NCBI GenBank assembly: GCA_030674915.1
Contig: JASXSV010000003.1
Span: 62,001 to 126,000, forward strand
DNA: 64,000 nt
Reading direction: 5' to 3'
Origin: Candidatus Endonucleibacter bathymodioli
GTDB lineage: Bacteria; Pseudomonadota; Gammaproteobacteria; Pseudomonadales; Endozoicomonadaceae
Below, in pieces: positions 8,892 through 16,799 of the stretch (its first letter is position 1; the number at the start of each line of letters is the position of its first letter). The notes under the pieces are model-generated. The model ran no database searches, was not told where the DNA came from, and saw only the letters and a list, made by a program, of their open reading frames with translations. A program made the position numbers and the translations under genes.

Positions 8892-10847
8892 ATGGAAGAT
8901 GCAATGCGGGGAATAGGCGGACAGCCTGTTAATTATAGTTTACCTTCTGTAGTTAAGAGTGGTGAGGATAAAGAAGTTGTTGGCGCTGGATTGATTGGTA
9001 GTGATACTAAATTGCAAATGATGAAGAAAGAGGAAAACGCAATTATTCATCAGCTGGAGCATAGGCCTACATTAATGGAGCCCAAAGAGATGGGAATGCA
9101 GGCGCAAGCTGCTGCTAATCAGGTGGCAAGTAAAGATTTGGCTGGATTGGGAGCAGCCGTTGAATCTGCATCTCAGGAAACGGCAGTGACAATGGTTCGT
9201 GTTCAATTGGGAATTCAAACACCACAAGATCAAGAGGTGTTACAAAGGAATACAGCAGTATTATCAGGTGCGTCTAATTATATAGATTCATTGTTTAAGG
9301 ACAAGGGTAAGTTGACAGAAGAGGATAAGGCAGCTTTGTTGGGAGGGCAGGGGTTTGATGATCAGAAAATTAAGAACCTGCTGCGCTCACAAAGTGATCC
9401 AGGAGCTTTTCAAGCCAGTGTTAAGGAAAAACATGGTGATGCGTATACTCAGAGAAAAGCAGATCTGGTAGGCATGGGATATGATAATGATCAAGCTGAC
9501 ATAGTGCTTTCGTTGAGTGATGATAGGTTAATGGGTGATGATTTAAGTAAAAGTCAATTAAAGAAGTTATTCAACAATAATCCTGAAGCAAAACAATTGG
9601 TTGATATTGGCTTTGATGAAAATAAAATAAAAGAGTTGTTAAGTCTTGTGAATAAAGGTGTGATGCCAAAAGGTTCATTGGCTGGCAGTGAGAATATGAT
9701 AAAGCTGCTTGGGCGGATGGGATTTGATGAGAAAACAGCGAAAATTCTTCTTTCTACTGGTAGTCCTGATAAATTGAAAGAGCAGCTTTCTTTGCTGAAC
9801 AGATTGGAAGGATACCCTAATGTTAGTAAAAAGCTGTTATCGCTTGCGCAGAGTGCTCAAAGAATGTCTGACTCACCTAATAAAGCATTTTTAGAAGAGA
9901 GTTTAAAGCAGCAGGCTGATATATTTGTGGTATTGTCGTTGATTCATCAGATGAGTGTACAGCAGAGACGTTATGCTAGAGAGGCTCGCAGTGCTGAATA
10001 TGATTCTGCTAAGCAATCAGTGTTAAATCAAGTTGAACATATAAAGAAAGCCGCAGTATTGACTTTGGTTGCAGATGTCGTTCAAGGAAGCATGTCTATC
10101 GCAGGTGGTGCTCTATCAATGAAAGCTGGGGCTTCAGGAGTAAAAATAAAAGGGCCGAAGGGGAAAGGTAGTAACAGTGCTGCAAGCACAAAAATTGATG
10201 ACGTTGAAGTGCGGTCATCAGCACAAGGTGCCAAAAACAGTGGTAAAACTAGTAGTAAAGATGATGTTGATGGTAGCTCTAGTGGGAAGAAAAAAACTAG
10301 TAAGAAGAACGCAGATAGTGACGATAATGCTGCGCAAACGAGATTGAAAAGTACTAATAAAAAGACGGAAGCAAAGACGCAGGATAAACAGCAATCTGAG
10401 AAAGATGCTAATGCGTCTGCTAAGAAGAAGTCTGAGGAAAAGTTAGATAGCCAGCAAGATGAAATTCAACAGAGCGAGCAAAACAAGAAAGAAGTTACCA
10501 TAGATCAAGATAAACATGCAGAACAACAAAAGGCTGCGGATCTTGACTCAACTAAACAGCAGAAGCGACAGATGGATATGGGGCGTAGACAAGGGCAGGC
10601 AATGGCTGCGAACTCTATCTTTACTGGTACGGGGCAAGCTGTTGGTGGTTTGTTTAAGTTTGCAGCAGCAGATGAGGCGGCGGAGCAAAAGAAAGACGAA
10701 GCCATCCAAAAAACCCATGAAAATGCTGCGCAGTCTTGGAATGAGTGGATGCAGTTACAGCAAGACCAAGTTAAGAACTGTCAGACTAAAATTGATGAGA
10801 TTAGTCGAATTCATTTCGATAATCTCAAAAATTTATCCAGGGGTTAG
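8892..10847 (+). CDS. sctB: Type III secretion translocator SctB (YopD/SipC/IpaC-like), enlarged
   Basis: Minor translocator partner of SctE, 651 residues, larger than usual SipC/IpaC proteins (about 360-420). A region near 350-410 (QRRYAREARSAEYDSAKQSV then AAVLTLVADVVQGSMSIAGG) resembles the single membrane segment of this family. The C-terminal 90 residues (FTGTGQAVGGLFKFAAADEA then a Gln/Glu-rich helix) match the conserved tail. Two features are odd. Residues ~138-290 hold four copies of a motif with a hydrophobic residue, MGF/GFD, then a short helix ending LL-S. Residues ~410-560 are a Lys/Ser/Asp/Gln-rich low-complexity insert. A Shine-Dalgarno-like GGAG precedes the ATG. A terminator-like hairpin follows the stop. 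Confidence 0.75.
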   Translation: MEDAMRGIGGQPVNYSLPSVVKSGEDKEVVGAGLIGSDTKLQMMKKEENAIIHQLEHRPTLMEPKEMGMQAQAAANQVASKDLAGLGAAVESASQETAVTMVRVQLGIQTPQDQEVLQRNTAVLSGASNYIDSLFKDKGKLTEEDKAALLGGQGFDDQKIKNLLRSQSDPGAFQASVKEKHGDAYTQRKADLVGMGYDNDQADIVLSLSDDRLMGDDLSKSQLKKLFNNNPEAKQLVDIGFDENKIKELLSLVNKGVMPKGSLAGSENMIKLLGRMGFDEKTAKILLSTGSPDKLKEQLSLLNRLEGYPNVSKKLLSLAQSAQRMSDSPNKAFLEESLKQQADIFVVLSLIHQMSVQQRRYAREARSAEYDSAKQSVLNQVEHIKKAAVLTLVADVVQGSMSIAGGALSMKAGASGVKIKGPKGKGSNSAASTKIDDVEVRSSAQGAKNSGKTSSKDDVDGSSSGKKKTSKKNADSDDNAAQTRLKSTNKKTEAKTQDKQQSEKDANASAKKKSEEKLDSQQDEIQQSEQNKKEVTIDQDKHAEQQKAADLDSTKQQKRQMDMGRRQGQAMAANSIFTGTGQAVGGLFKFAAADEAAEQKKDEAIQKTHENAAQSWNEWMQLQQDQVKNCQTKIDEISRIHFDNLKNLSRG

Positions 10848-10891
10848 TTAGCGCTGGATTAGTGGATAGTAGTACTCGTGTAGTAGGCAGA

Positions 10892-10922
10892 AGCAGTCGG
10901 CAGTTATGCAGACTGCTTTTTA
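10892..10922 (+). terminator. Rho-independent terminator inside the secretion block
   Basis: Perfect 7-bp stem AGCAGTC/GACTGCT with a 12-base loop, followed directly by TTTTTATT. It lies in the 90-base gap after sctB and before sctW. It would end or attenuate the translocon transcript and separate it from the gatekeeper/basal-body genes, which then need read-through or their own promoter. Confidence 0.7.
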
Positions 10923-10962
10923 TTGTGGTTAGATATCATTGTTTTTGGTAAGGAGAATGAAT

Positions 10963-11898
10963 ATGGACGGCGCATCACGAGTTCAGCATGCGGGGGTAGG
11001 TAGCACTCAGGGCTTAACTCCTTCGTCTGTAGGTAAGAGTGCTCAGATGGGTAAAATGAATGGTGAAGTGGTGAGATCTCAAACTAATGCTGTGTCCGCT
11101 CTATCGAGCAATCCTGGTGATGATGTGGGTGATGCCGAAGAAATTGCTAGGAGTATTGGGAATAAGCAAAGTCGCAAATTAAATATTAAGTCTGGGAAGG
11201 GAAAAGAAAGAGAAGTTAATAAGGGTGAAAATAAAGAAGGGGCGAGAGGCGCAGGGAGTCCATCTGGCACTGATGCCAGCGATTTTGCGGAAGAAAGAGC
11301 GAGCCTTATAAAAAGTCTCTTGAAGAAATTAAGTAATGAAGAAGAGTTGACCGATAAAGAGAAGGACGACCTTATTGATGGCATGGCAGATGACTTTAAT
11401 GGGGCAGGTAAGAAATTACTGGAAGAAGTTGTCGCAGTAATGGAGATAGAACAGACGAAAGAAGAAGTAAGAAGTTCTACTGATGATATAAGGGAATTAA
11501 AAAGGTTGTTGGAAGTCTCTGAAAAAAACGGGACTCCTGTAGATAAAGATTTTTGGAAGGGTCTAGGTGATCTGTCATCAAGGATAAGTCCAAAAATAAT
11601 GGGAAAAGTAGTAATGACAGAAGCATCCAAAGAGTTTATTGATACTCCGAAAAAGCTTCTTGATGATCTTGAATCTAAATTTAAAAATGCAGATATTAAA
11701 CAGGTTGTAGCGTTGAGAGTTAAAGAGATCGGGGTTAGGGTAGATCAGTCTGGTAATGATAAAATAAGACTTCAGGCGAATATTACGGAATTATTAACAG
11801 CCAGGGTTTTTCTTTCTATAGTTGATGCGTGTGATGAAATTGCCATGTATTATAACAGGATGGACTTCTCCGGAGGTCAGGAAGAATTTATAGCTTAG
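10963..11898 (+). CDS. sctW: Type III secretion gatekeeper SctW (YopN/InvE-like)
   Basis: Likely N-terminal/HrpJ part of the gatekeeper that blocks effector export until contact and sets the translocator-effector order. The start chosen is ATG 10963, seven bases after AAGGAG; upstream in-frame starts are worse placed. It has 311 residues: a flexible Ser/Gly/Lys-rich N-terminal ~90, then an all-helical region (ERASLIKSLLKKLSNEEELT to the C-terminus). The assignment rests partly on position: the next gene encodes a clear TyeA domain, and in Yersinia-type systems YopN and TyeA are adjacent separate genes. Sequence similarity to HrpJ is weak by eye, so confidence is moderate. Confidence 0.6.
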   Translation: MDGASRVQHAGVGSTQGLTPSSVGKSAQMGKMNGEVVRSQTNAVSALSSNPGDDVGDAEEIARSIGNKQSRKLNIKSGKGKEREVNKGENKEGARGAGSPSGTDASDFAEERASLIKSLLKKLSNEEELTDKEKDDLIDGMADDFNGAGKKLLEEVVAVMEIEQTKEEVRSSTDDIRELKRLLEVSEKNGTPVDKDFWKGLGDLSSRISPKIMGKVVMTEASKEFIDTPKKLLDDLESKFKNADIKQVVALRVKEIGVRVDQSGNDKIRLQANITELLTARVFLSIVDACDEIAMYYNRMDFSGGQEEFIA

Positions 11899-11952
11899 TG
11901 TTTTAATGATAAATAAGTTGAAAATAAAATGGTTTTGATGGAGGAAGATGGA

Positions 11953-12810
11953 ATGAGTGGTGCTGATCATAAAGATATTACTGCCATATATATTCTTAAT
12001 AAAATAGAGGCGGATGTTAATGATGGTTGTTTTGACAAAGAGCTTTACAAAAATGATATCAAGCAACTTAAAGGGCAAGTAAGTGAGCTAAGCTTGCTAA
12101 GGACTACATTAGGGCAGTTAAAAGATCACCTTCCTCAGTATGCATGTGATGTTGAACAAATACAGGATATTATCGGGAGTATGGAGTGTGAACTTACAGA
12201 GATGGTGGATGATGAAGTAACTAAAACACTTAGGTTTAATGAAGGTTTTAACGGTCTGTTAGGTATTATTACTGGTAAGTATCAGTCATTGAATGATGGA
12301 AAAACATGGCGAGATAAAAAAGATAATAATGGTGGTTTTAAAAATAGAGATGTTGTTTTTGCGTCTAAAAGTAGTGTTGAAAGTGAGAAGGATACGAGTA
12401 AAGATATAAAAAGTAAAGATATTCTCAGGAAAATGTTGAATTTAGTTGAGCAACAGTGGGTGACTGAAACTGACTTTGATCAATTGCCAGTAAAATTTGG
12501 AGTTAAAGAGTTATCTGCAAAAATATTTCTTATGACTAAAATAGTGTGGTTAATTAGGTTGATGCCGGAGGAAATGTTTAATAATGAAGACACAAAGCAA
12601 AATATGCTTGCCTCGTCGCAGGAAAGTCTTGATGGTTTTATTGAAGAGGAAGCAGGGGAAGAAGTTGAAGGTCTGCTAGATGTTGAGCTAGGATTTGGTA
12701 TTGTAGGTGAAGTGACAGCCGACCTTGAATTTATGTCATCCAGTGTTGGTAGTGGTGGGTTAGTAAAATCTGCTTCTTCCGAGGGTGGTATCAACTCAAT
12801 ACCTGATTGA
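11953..12810 (+). CDS. TyeA-domain gatekeeper partner
   Basis: 285 residues from ATG 11953, which has GGAGGAAG upstream. Residues about 160-235 match the TyeA fold signature: ILRKMLNLVEQQWV, then FGVKELSAKIFLMTKIVWLI, then RLMPEEMFNNEDTKQNML and SQESLDGFIEEE. TyeA binds the C-terminus of YopN and controls secretion hierarchy. Here it carries an extra N-terminal ~150 residues (helical, with Ser/Lys-rich linker) and a C-terminal acidic and Gly/Ser-rich tail, so it is larger than Yersinia TyeA (92 residues). It may therefore be a full-length gatekeeper paralogue rather than a stand-alone TyeA. Confidence 0.72.
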   Translation: MSGADHKDITAIYILNKIEADVNDGCFDKELYKNDIKQLKGQVSELSLLRTTLGQLKDHLPQYACDVEQIQDIIGSMECELTEMVDDEVTKTLRFNEGFNGLLGIITGKYQSLNDGKTWRDKKDNNGGFKNRDVVFASKSSVESEKDTSKDIKSKDILRKMLNLVEQQWVTETDFDQLPVKFGVKELSAKIFLMTKIVWLIRLMPEEMFNNEDTKQNMLASSQESLDGFIEEEAGEEVEGLLDVELGFGIVGEVTADLEFMSSSVGSGGLVKSASSEGGINSIPD

Positions 12811-12837
12811 TCTAATTGATGGAAAGGAAATATAATT

Positions 12838-13212
12838 ATGGACTGGAGAGATCAGATGATTGCCGACGTTGGTCGGGGAATTGGGTTTGAAGAGTTAGAC
12901 TTCAGTGGTAGTGGTGTCATTAAGCTAGAGTTTGAGAGACGAGGTGATGTGTATATTGAAGCTCGTGAGGATGGGGTATTATTTTATCTTATTAGGAGAA
13001 TATCTAGCCACGATCGTTTAGAGGTGTTAACAGCAGCGCTAAAGTGTTGTCATTATTCACAATCTATTAGGTTTCCATTGTTGTCGGGTATTCAGGGGGA
13101 TGACGATATGTTTTTATGTTCATTTCTGGTTAATGAATCTTTTAGTAGGCCTAATATTGAGGGTGTCATAAAAATGTTGGGCGAGCAGTTTGACAATATT
13201 TCTTCTATGTGA
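12838..13212 (+). CDS. Class I type III secretion chaperone (CesT/SycN-like)
   Basis: 124-residue acidic protein with the alpha-beta pattern of small dimeric CesT/SycE chaperones: a first helix (residues 1-20), strands around VIKLEFERRGDVYIEA and VLFYLIRR, a dimer helix near RLEVLTAALKCCHYSQ, strands FPLLSGIQGDDDMFLCSFLV, and a last helix. Its place directly after sctW and the TyeA-domain gene suggests a SycN/YscB-like role as gatekeeper chaperone. That partner assignment is inference. The start has AAAGGAAA upstream. Confidence 0.65.
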   Translation: MDWRDQMIADVGRGIGFEELDFSGSGVIKLEFERRGDVYIEAREDGVLFYLIRRISSHDRLEVLTAALKCCHYSQSIRFPLLSGIQGDDDMFLCSFLVNESFSRPNIEGVIKMLGEQFDNISSM

Positions 13213-13322
13213 GTAGTGCATGCATAAATGCGTACAGATAGAAGCTTTGATATGAGAATAGGTAGAGAGTTAGGACGTATCTCTGTAGTGAATTTATTTT
13301 AAGGGCTTAAGGGAGCACTAGA

Positions 13323-13952
13323 ATGGCCGATAGCGTTAGTAACCCGAAAGGTATTGTAGAAAAGGGCATAAATGCGGTAAATGATTTTGTTGTTGCAGAG
13401 CAGCCAGATAATATGTTGGCTGAGCAGTTTTCTGGATTGCTTGCAAGTAGTGGAGAAGAAGGTTTTAGAAATCCCCAAGAAGGTGTTTTGCCTCCATCTA
13501 TGTTCTCTGATTTTGAACAAGGGTATGAAGTATTGCCTCCGGTTGAAAATCCTGAAAATAGTGAACAAGCCGGTTTTGGTAGAGGCCAGGATGCTTTTAC
13601 TGATTCCATAGAGGTTAGGAATAGAGAAGCTGTAGGTGATAGTATATGGGGTAATACGGGGCAAGGAGCTCTTGAGAGTGGCTCGCCTGTAAGGGGGAAT
13701 ATTGAAATGGCATCCGATTCAGGTACTCTTGGTGACCAGATTTTAAAAGGTATGCAGGGGATTCGGGAGCAGGTAGAAAAAGGGGCCAGAGATGTTGAAT
13801 CGCATTTGCAACCATCAGATGAAGTGATGAGTATGCGTGAGATGTTTGAAACGCAATGGACAATGACCAACTTGATGATCACTGAAGACTTCATTGGTAA
13901 GATTGTTAGCAAAGGAACGCAGGCATTTGATACTTTATTGCGTAACCAGTAG
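13323..13952 (+). CDS. sctI: Type III secretion inner rod protein SctI
   Basis: Inner rod/needle-anchor subunit. The C-terminal ~55 residues (SHLQPSDEVMSMREMFETQW then TMTNLMITEDFIGKIVSKGT) match the YscI/PrgJ C-terminal helix, which ends in a KG-Q-FDTLLRNQ tail. At 209 residues it is longer than YscI (115) or PrgJ (101); the extra is a Glu/Gly/Pro-rich N-terminal part of low complexity. It starts behind AAGGGAG and is 12 bases upstream of sctJ, in the Ysc-type order I-J-K-L. A needle gene (sctF) usually found just upstream is absent. Confidence 0.82.
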   Translation: MADSVSNPKGIVEKGINAVNDFVVAEQPDNMLAEQFSGLLASSGEEGFRNPQEGVLPPSMFSDFEQGYEVLPPVENPENSEQAGFGRGQDAFTDSIEVRNREAVGDSIWGNTGQGALESGSPVRGNIEMASDSGTLGDQILKGMQGIREQVEKGARDVESHLQPSDEVMSMREMFETQWTMTNLMITEDFIGKIVSKGTQAFDTLLRNQ

Positions 13953-13964
13953 GGTTCCATATAT

Positions 13965-14789
13965 ATGAAAAATAGAATAGCTCGTTCAGTACTTGGAAAT
14001 TGTATTATATTATTTATTGCTCTGATTCTTGTTGGTTGTAAGGTTGAGTTGTACTCTGGAATGGGTGAATCTGAAGGCAATGAAATGCTGGCTATTTTGC
14101 TAGATGGTGGTATTGCTGCTGATAAAATCCAGGATAAAGATAAAAACCTCACTCTAATGATAAAGACTGAAGATGTGGCAAAAGCCATTAGATTATTGAA
14201 AAGCTATGGCTATCCGAAAGATAAATTTTTATCTATTGGCGATATTTTTCCTAAGGAAGGGTTGATATCATCTCCTACTGAAGAGAGGGCTCGTTATACT
14301 TATTCGATGTCTCAGGAATTATCGTCAACTTTGTCAATGATTGACGGGGTGATCACTGCGCGTGTTCATGTAGTATTACCTCAGAAAACTGACTCACTGA
14401 CGGAAATGACGTACCCATCGTCGGCATCGATATTTATCAAGTATACTCCTGAATTGGAATTATCAGGATTTATTCCAAAAGTAAAATCGTTGGTAGCGCA
14501 TAGTATTGATGGGTTGAGCCTTGATAAAATTTCTGTTTCGTTATTTCCTGCTGCACGTATTGGTCAGGTAGGAGTGTCTGGTCAGTCTGGGGGAAACAAA
14601 GTTGGGCATAAGACAGATAAAGTACTGATATTTATTGCTGTTCTTTTTATGAGCCTTGTGTTGTTCGGTGTACTTTTCTTTGTGTTTAATAAAAAAGCGT
14701 TTAAGTCTATAACGTCTTTGTTTCGGAAAAAGTCTAAAAATAATCATGGCGATGATTCAGAGGATGATATGCAGATAGAGATATACTAA
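13965..14789 (+). CDS. sctJ: Type III secretion inner-ring lipoprotein SctJ
   Basis: YscJ/PrgK family ring protein that anchors the basal body in the inner membrane. It has a signal peptide with lipobox LVGC (Cys25), followed by KVELYSGMGESEGNEMLAIL, the family hallmark. Then come the two ring-building domains (TEDVAKAIRLLKSYGYPKDK, DIFPKEGLISSPTEE, SMIDGVITARVHVVLP). A C-terminal membrane segment lies at ~223-245 (VLIFIAVLFMSLVLFGVLFF), then a basic cytoplasmic tail. Its length of 274 is normal. The stop overlaps the start of the next gene (TAATG), pointing to translational coupling. Confidence 0.95.
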   Translation: MKNRIARSVLGNCIILFIALILVGCKVELYSGMGESEGNEMLAILLDGGIAADKIQDKDKNLTLMIKTEDVAKAIRLLKSYGYPKDKFLSIGDIFPKEGLISSPTEERARYTYSMSQELSSTLSMIDGVITARVHVVLPQKTDSLTEMTYPSSASIFIKYTPELELSGFIPKVKSLVAHSIDGLSLDKISVSLFPAARIGQVGVSGQSGGNKVGHKTDKVLIFIAVLFMSLVLFGVLFFVFNKKAFKSITSLFRKKSKNNHGDDSEDDMQIEIY

Positions 14790-15484
14790 TGGTAGAGACA
14801 TCTTCGATAATAATGGGGTCAGAGAATAATAATTTGATTGAGCGAATTATTGAGTTTAATTTGTGTCCGGTTAGCTATATTCATGGATCATGGCTGAAGA
14901 AAGTAAAGTATGCGCAATTAGTGAAGTTGTTGTGCAAGAAAGACCAGAGCCATAGTTATTTGTCTCAATATTTGCTAGGACACTTTGGGTTAAATGCAGA
15001 TTTTGATTATGAGTTTGATGTAGCAGAAAAGAGAGTGGCTTTAGCCAGCAGCGAAGAGTTAATACAACTTGTTTTGTATATTGGTATTGTCCTCAATGAA
15101 CGCGTCATAAGGTCTGTTGTTAAGCGTGAGGATAGAGTCAAGTTGGAGCAATGCCTTGGTGAGGATGCTTATTATTTTGCGGTAAAAAAAGCTCAGTTTT
15201 TGCTCAGTGCTATTCAGGGTGATGCTCCAGGCATTTTGGTTGATTGGAATAATACCGATCGATTTAAGTCATCTTTAATGCTAAGTGGATTGCAGGTTTT
15301 GGCTATTGTATATGCTGACATGACACAAGCATTTAGGAAAAGACTTTTGTTGAAATTACCCAGATCTTGGCGTAATCATTTGGAACATCCGCAGAGTGAC
15401 ATTGTCTCGAAAGAGCAAGGACTCAGTCTATTAATAAAAAGCTATAAAGAGGTGAATAGGCAATGGCAACACCTTTTATCATAA
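14789..15484 (+). CDS. sctK: Type III secretion sorting-platform protein SctK
   Basis: 231 residues, YscK/OrgA-like. The N-terminal motif FNLCPVSYIHGSWL is typical of YscK proteins. The rest is helical with a region LALASSEELIQLVLYIGIVL and a C-terminal helix. SctK links the cytoplasmic sorting platform (SctQ pods, SctL) to the SctJ/SctD ring. It overlaps sctJ by one base and sctL by 22 bases, so the three genes are coupled. The call is supported by order as well as by the N-terminal signature. Confidence 0.8.
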   Translation: MVETSSIIMGSENNNLIERIIEFNLCPVSYIHGSWLKKVKYAQLVKLLCKKDQSHSYLSQYLLGHFGLNADFDYEFDVAEKRVALASSEELIQLVLYIGIVLNERVIRSVVKREDRVKLEQCLGEDAYYFAVKKAQFLLSAIQGDAPGILVDWNNTDRFKSSLMLSGLQVLAIVYADMTQAFRKRLLLKLPRSWRNHLEHPQSDIVSKEQGLSLLIKSYKEVNRQWQHLLS

Positions 15485-16092
15485 CAGCAAACAATCTTTA
15501 TGTAGACTCGGCGTGTAAGGTGTTGAAGGGCAGTGATTATTCAACTTATCTTGAAGCGAAGAAAGTGATTGATCAGGGTCATGTTCAAGCCGGAGATATT
15601 GCTGAACAGGCAAAAGTAGTTTTCCAGCAGGAAAAAGAGAAGGGGTATCTGGAGGGTTTGGAAGAAAGTCAGTTTGAGCAGGCTGAACAAATATTAAAGG
15701 TTGTTAGTAGAACGGTTAATTACCTGGCAGGAATTGAAAAATCAATGGTGGATATATTGCTTACGGGAGTAAAGAAGATTATTGGTGATTTTGATCAGGA
15801 AGAACTAGCTGTTAGCTTGGTGAAGAATGCGTTGCAGCATGTTCGAAATGAGAAGCAGGTAACTATTCGTGTTTCTCAGAGCCAGTATAGTATGATTAAG
15901 GGGAAAATCAGTGAAATTCTGGAAGAATATACAGGTGTTGACTTTATTGACCTAGTGGCTGATCCGCGGCTTTCTATGGGTGACTGCATTATGGAAAGTG
16001 AGATCGGCTTGGTGGAAACAAGCGTGGATGTTCAGTTGAGAGCTATTCAGAAGCGCTTTGAAAAAATAAACGCTTCTGTTGTAGTGAAATAA
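15463..16092 (+). CDS. sctL: Type III secretion ATPase stator SctL
   Basis: YscL/FliH family stator that controls the SctN ATPase and joins it to the sorting platform. The 209 residues show a Glu/Lys/Gln-rich helical middle (KVVFQQEKEKGYLEGLEESQ) and the C-terminal FliH-type domain with VTIRVSQSQYSMIKGKI, VADPRLSMGDCIMESEIG and LVETSVDVQLRAIQK. The start ATG lies inside sctK. No sctN follows: downstream is IS debris, so the ATPase must be encoded elsewhere or lost. Confidence 0.9.
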   Translation: MATPFIITANNLYVDSACKVLKGSDYSTYLEAKKVIDQGHVQAGDIAEQAKVVFQQEKEKGYLEGLEESQFEQAEQILKVVSRTVNYLAGIEKSMVDILLTGVKKIIGDFDQEELAVSLVKNALQHVRNEKQVTIRVSQSQYSMIKGKISEILEEYTGVDFIDLVADPRLSMGDCIMESEIGLVETSVDVQLRAIQKRFEKINASVVVK

Positions 16093-16197
16093 TGATTCTA
16101 AGGCCTCTAATTATACTGAGAGAGTCTGAGTGAGCTGGTCCAAAATTGGAGGTGGGAGAATAAGCTCTTATCCATAACCAATGAACTACTCGATCAT

Positions 16198-16380
16198 GAA
16201 CAAAAAGCGCAAACAAAATAGTGCTGATTTAAAGGATAAAGTTGCCCTGATATCCGTCAATATAGGTCATGGTATCCCCCCTAGCGACGGGGTTCTTTCA
16301 AATTTCCTCTACCTTGATAAGTAACTAAACGGTAGCTACTGAAGCGGGCAGATGAGCGATTTTATGGCAAATTTGGTAAG
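16198..16380 (+). pseudogene. IS3-family OrfA remnant
   Basis: Starts MNKKRKQNSADLKDKVALI, the usual N-terminus of IS3-family OrfA helix-turn-helix proteins, then decays: later positions recall the conserved helix and WKRQMSD region but with frame changes and stops. No OrfB follows. It lies in the ~630-base gap after sctL, for which I see no other gene. Confidence 0.6.
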
Positions 16381-16799
16381 AATACCAAAAGTCATCAGGG
16401 TAATGTCGGCGGCTTCTGTTGTCAGATATAACAGTTCTAGGTGTATCGCAATTTTTTAGCACACAAGATGTCTATATTGAAAAAAGGCTTATCCTAACTT
16501 TGATATAGTAACACCATCCAGCATCATTCATTGTCAGGTAGTGCCATTATGATTGGTATTTTTAGTTCGTTGGTGTATTACCCCAGTCCCTAAAGTTGTT
16601 CTGGTCAAGAAAATTTGACACATGAATTTGCTAAGTTATTATACTGAACCAGCGCTCAATCATGATTAGATGAGTGGGTCTGGCCAAGGTTGTAATACCG
16701 ATGTGATATTTCGTCCCAATGCTTACAGTTTAAAGTACTCTTTTAATAATTCGTATGGTGTCATATTATTGATTCCTTTATGTATTTTCACAGTATTAT

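Noticed and set aside
10516..10851. 111-codon second frame over the 3' end of sctB
   Set aside because: Overlaps the conserved translocator C-terminus; highly basic and without a ribosome-binding site.
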